Assembly: GCA_037043015.1 (NCBI GenBank)
Contig: CM073324.1
Location: forward strand, 16,086,597-16,150,596
Source of the DNA: Bryum argenteum
Lineage: Eukaryota; Streptophyta; Bryopsida; Bryales; Bryaceae
Length of the DNA stretch: 64,000 nucleotides
Direction: 5' to 3'
Under the pieces are notes generated by a model that saw only the letters and a program-made list of their open reading frames with translations, was not told where the DNA came from and did not search any database. A program made the translations under genes and the position numbers. Positions 59,835-64,000 of the stretch are shown here, piece after piece. How positions within the stretch are numbered: the stretch's first letter is position 1; every line of letters begins with the position of its first letter.

Positions 59835-60330
59835 CGTGAATCAAGCTCCAGATTCTCCCTCACACTAGCGCCATCATCGCCCTTTCACTTACAGATTCTT
59901 CTTCGATTGTTCCACGCCCATCGCGCTATTTTGCGAGAAAGGGCGAACCCAACTCTGGTAAGCTTGCAATTATGCGATCGGCGACGGTGAACTGCGAAGG
60001 ATTTTGAAACTCTCACTCAAATTGAACAATCGGAATCATTACAATCTGACCGCAGTCATTCCAGGCGTCACGCACACCAGCTACTCAGGTGGACGAGAAT
60101 TTGATGAATGAAATACCGTCGAGTGGATGAAAGTTGTGTTTGAAGATTGCCTGTTCAAAATGTTAAAGTGCCCACAACGTTGACGCCCAGCTCCCAGAAA
60201 ACGAAACGGCCAAGAAAGTTTCGTGAAGCTGCCCGGACATAGGCGGGCAGCGACCCAAAGGCGGCGGTTGGAGGAGCAAAGCGTTTGAGGAAGGAGGAGG
60301 AAAGAGAGACTTGAACAGTCAAGCAGCACG
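59835..60330. promoter_or_regulatory. Shared 5' region of a divergent gene pair
   Basis: The 496 bases between the start codons of the membrane-protein gene (-) and the MIA40-like gene (+) must hold both leaders and core promoters. No TATA box stands out. A bidirectional promoter is possible but unproven. Confidence 0.5.
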
Positions 60331-61262
60331 ATGGGCTTGCCGGCAAGCAGCGATGGCGATGACAACTCTAAAGAGGAGGCCACTCCACCTGCGCCTTCCA
60401 ATCCATTGAACACATTGGCTGCAGGTATGATTGCTTTCTTCAGGAAAAATCTTGCGATTGATTCTATAATCTACTATTTCTTGTTTTAGGGTTTTCCATT
60501 GTGCCGATTGCAACCAGGCAAATTTATGCAAGCCCTGACAATTTTGAGTGCTCGGATGTAATACAGAAGCAACAAAGGCATCGGCGGAGGGTGATGGCTA
60601 TTCAGAGGTCTGTAGCTTAGCTTTCTCTCCAATACGTAAGTGCTATCTATAATCGAGATTTTCTAGGGTTACACAATTTCCAATTCTGTATGTATGCATA
60701 CAAGCTAGGGTTTCGCATTCTTTAACGAGGTTCTGTGTGTGTGGGAGCAGCTTTCACGAGAAGAAAGGGCCCGGAAGGCGTTGGAATGTGAATGTGTGGC
60801 CGAGCTTCGTAATGGCCCTTGCGGCTCCGAATTCAGTGAGGCCTTTTATTGCTTTCTCACAAGTACAGCCGACGATCAGGCATGCCTTTTGAACGAGTCT
60901 TCAGAAAGAGCACGATAGTTTCATGCTAGTGGCTCATTTCCTAATGTCTTCCGAATCTTCATTTCTTTTCAGAAAGAGCATGATGATTATTTGAATGTTC
61001 AATGCTAGTGAGGGTGATTTTTTCATGTGCTGCTTCTCTTTCTGGTCCATCGCTCATGTAAGCATGTTCCACTTACAGTCTGTTTGAAATTGCGTGGGAT
61101 GTGCAGGGATCTGACTGCGTAAAGTCGTTCATTGCAATGCAGAGGTGTATGACTGCCAATCCTGAAGCCTTTGTGAAGAATAATAGTGATGGATCGGAGA
61201 AATCAGAGGAACCTATGTTGCCTACTCCACCGCCAGAAGCGGTCAGATACCCTCTCTTTTAA
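60331..61262 (+). CDS. MIA40-like: MIA40/CHCHD4-like intermembrane-space oxidoreductase
   Basis: Four exons: 60331-60424, 60490-60611, 60751-60879 and 61107-61262, totalling 501 bases and 166 residues. The conserved core (residues ~75-135) has twin CX9C motifs, C96-x9-C106 and C119-x9-C129, with GPCGSEFSEAFYCFLTSTADDQGSDCV, split here as GPCGSEFSEAFYC and GSDCV, as in plant MIA40. MIA40 oxidises and folds small cysteine proteins in the mitochondrial intermembrane space (and peroxisomes in plants). Its redox site is normally CPC; here it reads C85-E86-C87. Intron 3 has a GC donor (CAG|GCATGC), supported by frame and by the conserved TADDQ-GSDC join. Exon 2 and its donor (TCT|GTAGCT) are less certain, and an extra C-terminal exon is possible after PPPEA, where a GTCAGA could be a donor. 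The mitochondrial location is inferred from the family. Confidence 0.82.
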
Positions 61263-62286
61263 TATTGGAAGAACCCGTTCAAACTGACTAGAGTTAGTGT
61301 CCGCTCATGCACGACTCTGAGCAATGAAGCAGGGCAGATTGATCGACCCAACTTTGAATCGGGTTCTCATTCAAGCTTACACATTATAAGATTATTTCAG
61401 AAGACCATGTCAACACTGAATTCTAATTATGATGTGCCGTGTATGTGCCCTTCAAAATTGTGTTTTGTAAGAAAGAGGCTAAGAAGGCTATGGATTGATG
61501 ATTGACTTCTTTATGTAACAGCTAGTAATAGATTCCCTTAGCAATAAGCGTTGCTGTTACACTTAAGAGTAACGGCTTGCTTTGTACCTCTGCCACAGAG
61601 TTATCATAAAAGAAAAACTCCCTTTTTTTCCCCTCTTTGATCCCTTCGCTTGTATTTTTGAGAGAAAGAAATATTCAACTTGGGCAACATAGAGAAGATG
61701 ACACTATGTGGTCACTACAGCGAAAGACATGTCACATCTCAACAACAAACATGTCACATTTTCGAAAACACTGTTCCAACGTTAAAACATGTTTACTTCC
61801 GGATCTCCCACGTTTGTGGAAGAGAGGCTGCGTAACCGGTGTTGGGAGTACACACAATGTTGTAAAGAATAAAGTGCATATACTTTGATCATCAATTTTA
61901 ATAAATATTCAATTCAAGGTACAGAATGTTTTTAAGTTCTGCATATGGTCAGCCTGTCTGTTCCTTCTATTCAAGGCATTCTCAAGTAATGTGAGTTACA
62001 TTCTTTTTACCTTAAATTAGGAAACGCGGTAGAAAGTTAAATTACACCTCAATTTCAAGGAAAATTCTCTAGTACGTAGACACTCTGAGGTGGGGGACTT
62101 GTAGATGCCTATAATAAGCCATCGTGATCATGGCTCCACCTATCAAGAACAGGCTCACTCATTAGCATCCTAATCTTCAGGACCAAATTTCAGATCAAAA
62201 CCCTCATAACTCGAATCTGATTATTACATGTATCAATACTCCAACGTGTACCTTCCCGACCACAAGTAAACAAGACCAGTTATATA
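61263..62286. other. Unassigned stretch downstream of the MIA40-like gene
   Basis: Probably includes the 3' untranslated region. Short frames have no domain. Nothing else is recognisable. Confidence 0.4.
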
Positions 62287-63197
62287 CCGTACCTTAGGGG
62301 CAGCTTCGGCATAAAATAATTCTAAAAATAGATGTCGGAAATTCTGGGAAATTCTGGGCAGCTTTTGCCGAATTTTATGCAAATTATAATTCAAAATTGC
62401 CGAAAACATAGAAATTTTTATTTTTCAGCGGATTTTTCCTTGCTTTGAAGGTCTGTGTTAATTTTTATGAAGAGAAGGTGCTCCTTTTGTATTCAAGCCC
62501 ACTTACACTCGTTCTCAAAGACTATGGGTTAAGAAGTAGGAAGACTCTAGGTGAGGCTTTTCAAATGTGTTGTACACAGATTTTTGAAGTGCAATTGAGC
62601 ATAGAAGATGAAGTTTTATGAGAATGAGTTAAACTAAGAAAAGTTGTGAAATCAAGTCTTCTTCCACCTCCAACAGATTTTGTGTCATAATAATTTTTTA
62701 TGCAAAAGATATGAACAAAACAACATGTAAAGTTCCATGTTTAAAAATGCGTTCCGAACAGTTTTTTGAAGCTCATTTGTGCATAGCAAATCAACTTTTT
62801 TGGAAATATTTTGGTCATACAAAATCTTTAAGATCGTGTTATCTTTCACCTCCAACAAGTTTTATGTCATTTGAAGACTTTTTGCAAAAGCTATGCTTGT
62901 TGTAGAAATGAGGACTAACTAGTTGTTTCAACTCAAAAATTACATATCCCACATGCATTGTTGGATACAACTCCACTCCTCTAGTATAAGTCACAGAGCA
63001 TTCTAGGACTCTCAAGGCTCAAGTCCGACATCCCAACCAACAGGTGGGAAGTGGACTTAATAATATGCCGAATTTTAAAAAATTAGAGATTAAAACTGCC
63101 GAAATTCAAAAAATTACTTTTTTAAGCGCCGGACATTAAAATTTGAAATTAATTAATTATTCGACGGAGGGGTGCCGAAGCTGCCCCTAAGGTACGG
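62287..63197. mobile_element. Non-autonomous DNA transposon, 911 bp, 25-bp terminal inverted repeats
   Basis: The ends are perfect 25-base inverted repeats beginning CCGTACCTTAGGGGCAGC, with TA immediately outside both (62285-62286, 63198-63199). The interior is AT-rich with short subterminal GCCGAATTTT-type repeats near both ends and no transposase frame. A TA duplication is seen in Tc1/mariner elements, but the ends do not match the plant Stowaway consensus, so the superfamily is left open. Perfect ends suggest fairly recent activity. Confidence 0.85.
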
Positions 63198-64000
63198 TAC
63201 TACTCACTACACAAACTACTCTAGAAGCTTTTCGAGCAAAAAGTTAGTATTCGTTTCATAAGAGCCACAGTGAGGAGGTTGATAAAATTCAAAGCCTCCT
63301 ACAGAGAAAAAGAGAAATCCTCCAATTGTTTACATTTCACACCAGATGATTCAAACAAATGCGTGGAAATAATTCTACATAAACCTCAGTACGTCCACAA
63401 ACATCAAACGAGTAGAACTTCTCCCGATCTATTCCACCAAAAAACCCTAATTTACTAAGATACTGTCACCTTCAAAAGAAAAATTCAAAAAGCTTACGTC
63501 CACGAATCCATCAATGTCATTAGAATTACCTGGCTACTTGATCCACTTTCACAGGGTCAAGTCGAAGTGCGACGCATTGCAGAACACAAAACTTCAGACA
63601 CCTTGGAGAGAAAACTTTCGCGAAAGTAAAGCAGAACCAACAAATTCGAGATTTCGGCAACCGATTCTCTCAATTGAATACAAGAGTGCAGCGAATTCGA
63701 TTATGATCACCAAAAGAACCCCAGGTGCTCACACAGCAATTCAAAAAATGCACCGGTGATCCGTGCCCTACAACCGATCCTGCTCTAAGCTCCTTCCCTA
63801 ATCGTCAAGCTGGTAATTCATGGTTCGATGCACCTATTCGCCCTTCTTCCTGAAGGAGCACCCTTCCGTGAGGCGTGCCCTTCCTCCAGTCGGCTGGCAC
63901 AGCACCGTCGAGCAGCTCCCGCACAGCACCACCGTCTGCGAGTGGCTAAACACCGTCGTACTGCACCATTCCCACAAACAACTCCTATCATTCCCCTTTC
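63198..64000. other. Unassigned stretch at window end
   Basis: A frame at 63514-63759 (+) shows no domain. Composition becomes GC-richer after about 63770, which may be the edge of a gene lying outside the window. Cannot be assigned. Confidence 0.35.

Overview
The window is nuclear DNA from a land plant. The evidence is a set of intron-bearing genes with plant-type products: an EMS1-like LRR receptor kinase, a phytocyanin, an alpha-expansin, mitochondrial-type biotin synthase, Mago nashi, an F-box protein and a MIA40-like protein. Together with long AT-rich gaps full of small DNA transposons, I infer a bryophyte, most likely a moss. That last step rests on the style of the proteins and gene spacing and was not confirmed by a search.

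Layout. 1-6.6 kb: AT-rich, no convincing gene, several repeats. 6.77-11.04 kb (+): EMS1/EXS-like receptor kinase in two exons. 11-16.8 kb: gene-free, with an inverted copy of a dispersed repeat also present near 1.2-2.1 kb. 16.86-18.21 kb (+): GPI-anchored phytocyanin. 19.35-20.64 kb (-): ribosomal protein eS1 (RPS3A), five exons. 23.86-26.04 kb (-): biotin synthase, seven exons. 28.27-30.54 kb (+): RCC1-repeat protein, five exons. 31.01-32.10 kb (-): F-box protein. 34.09-35.06 kb (+): Mago nashi, three exons. 35-50 kb: gene-poor and rich in miniature inverted-repeat transposable elements (MITEs). 50.10-51.61 kb (-): alpha-expansin, three exons. 53.6-54.7 kb (-): remnant of a Helitron replication protein. 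54.7-58.3 kb: low-complexity DNA. 58.29-59.83 kb (-) and 60.33-61.26 kb (+): a divergent pair, an uncharacterised four-helix membrane protein and a MIA40/CHCHD4-like intermembrane-space protein. 61.3-64 kb: one 0.9 kb terminal-inverted-repeat element and unassigned DNA.

The genes look like independent housekeeping and cell-wall or signalling genes, not a cluster acting in one pathway. Exon joins were deduced by hand from splice sites, preserved reading frame and family knowledge; all multi-exon models close in frame.

The most interesting observations are: (1) a nest of two MITE families that both insert at TTAA, in which one element sits inside the terminal repeat of another and the interrupted element still adds up to exactly the length of its intact sister; (2) a MIA40-like protein whose redox motif reads Cys-Glu-Cys instead of Cys-Pro-Cys, in a gene with an apparent GC-AG intron; (3) several well-bounded Tourist-like and foldback MITEs. 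I did not find a new defence or metabolic system.
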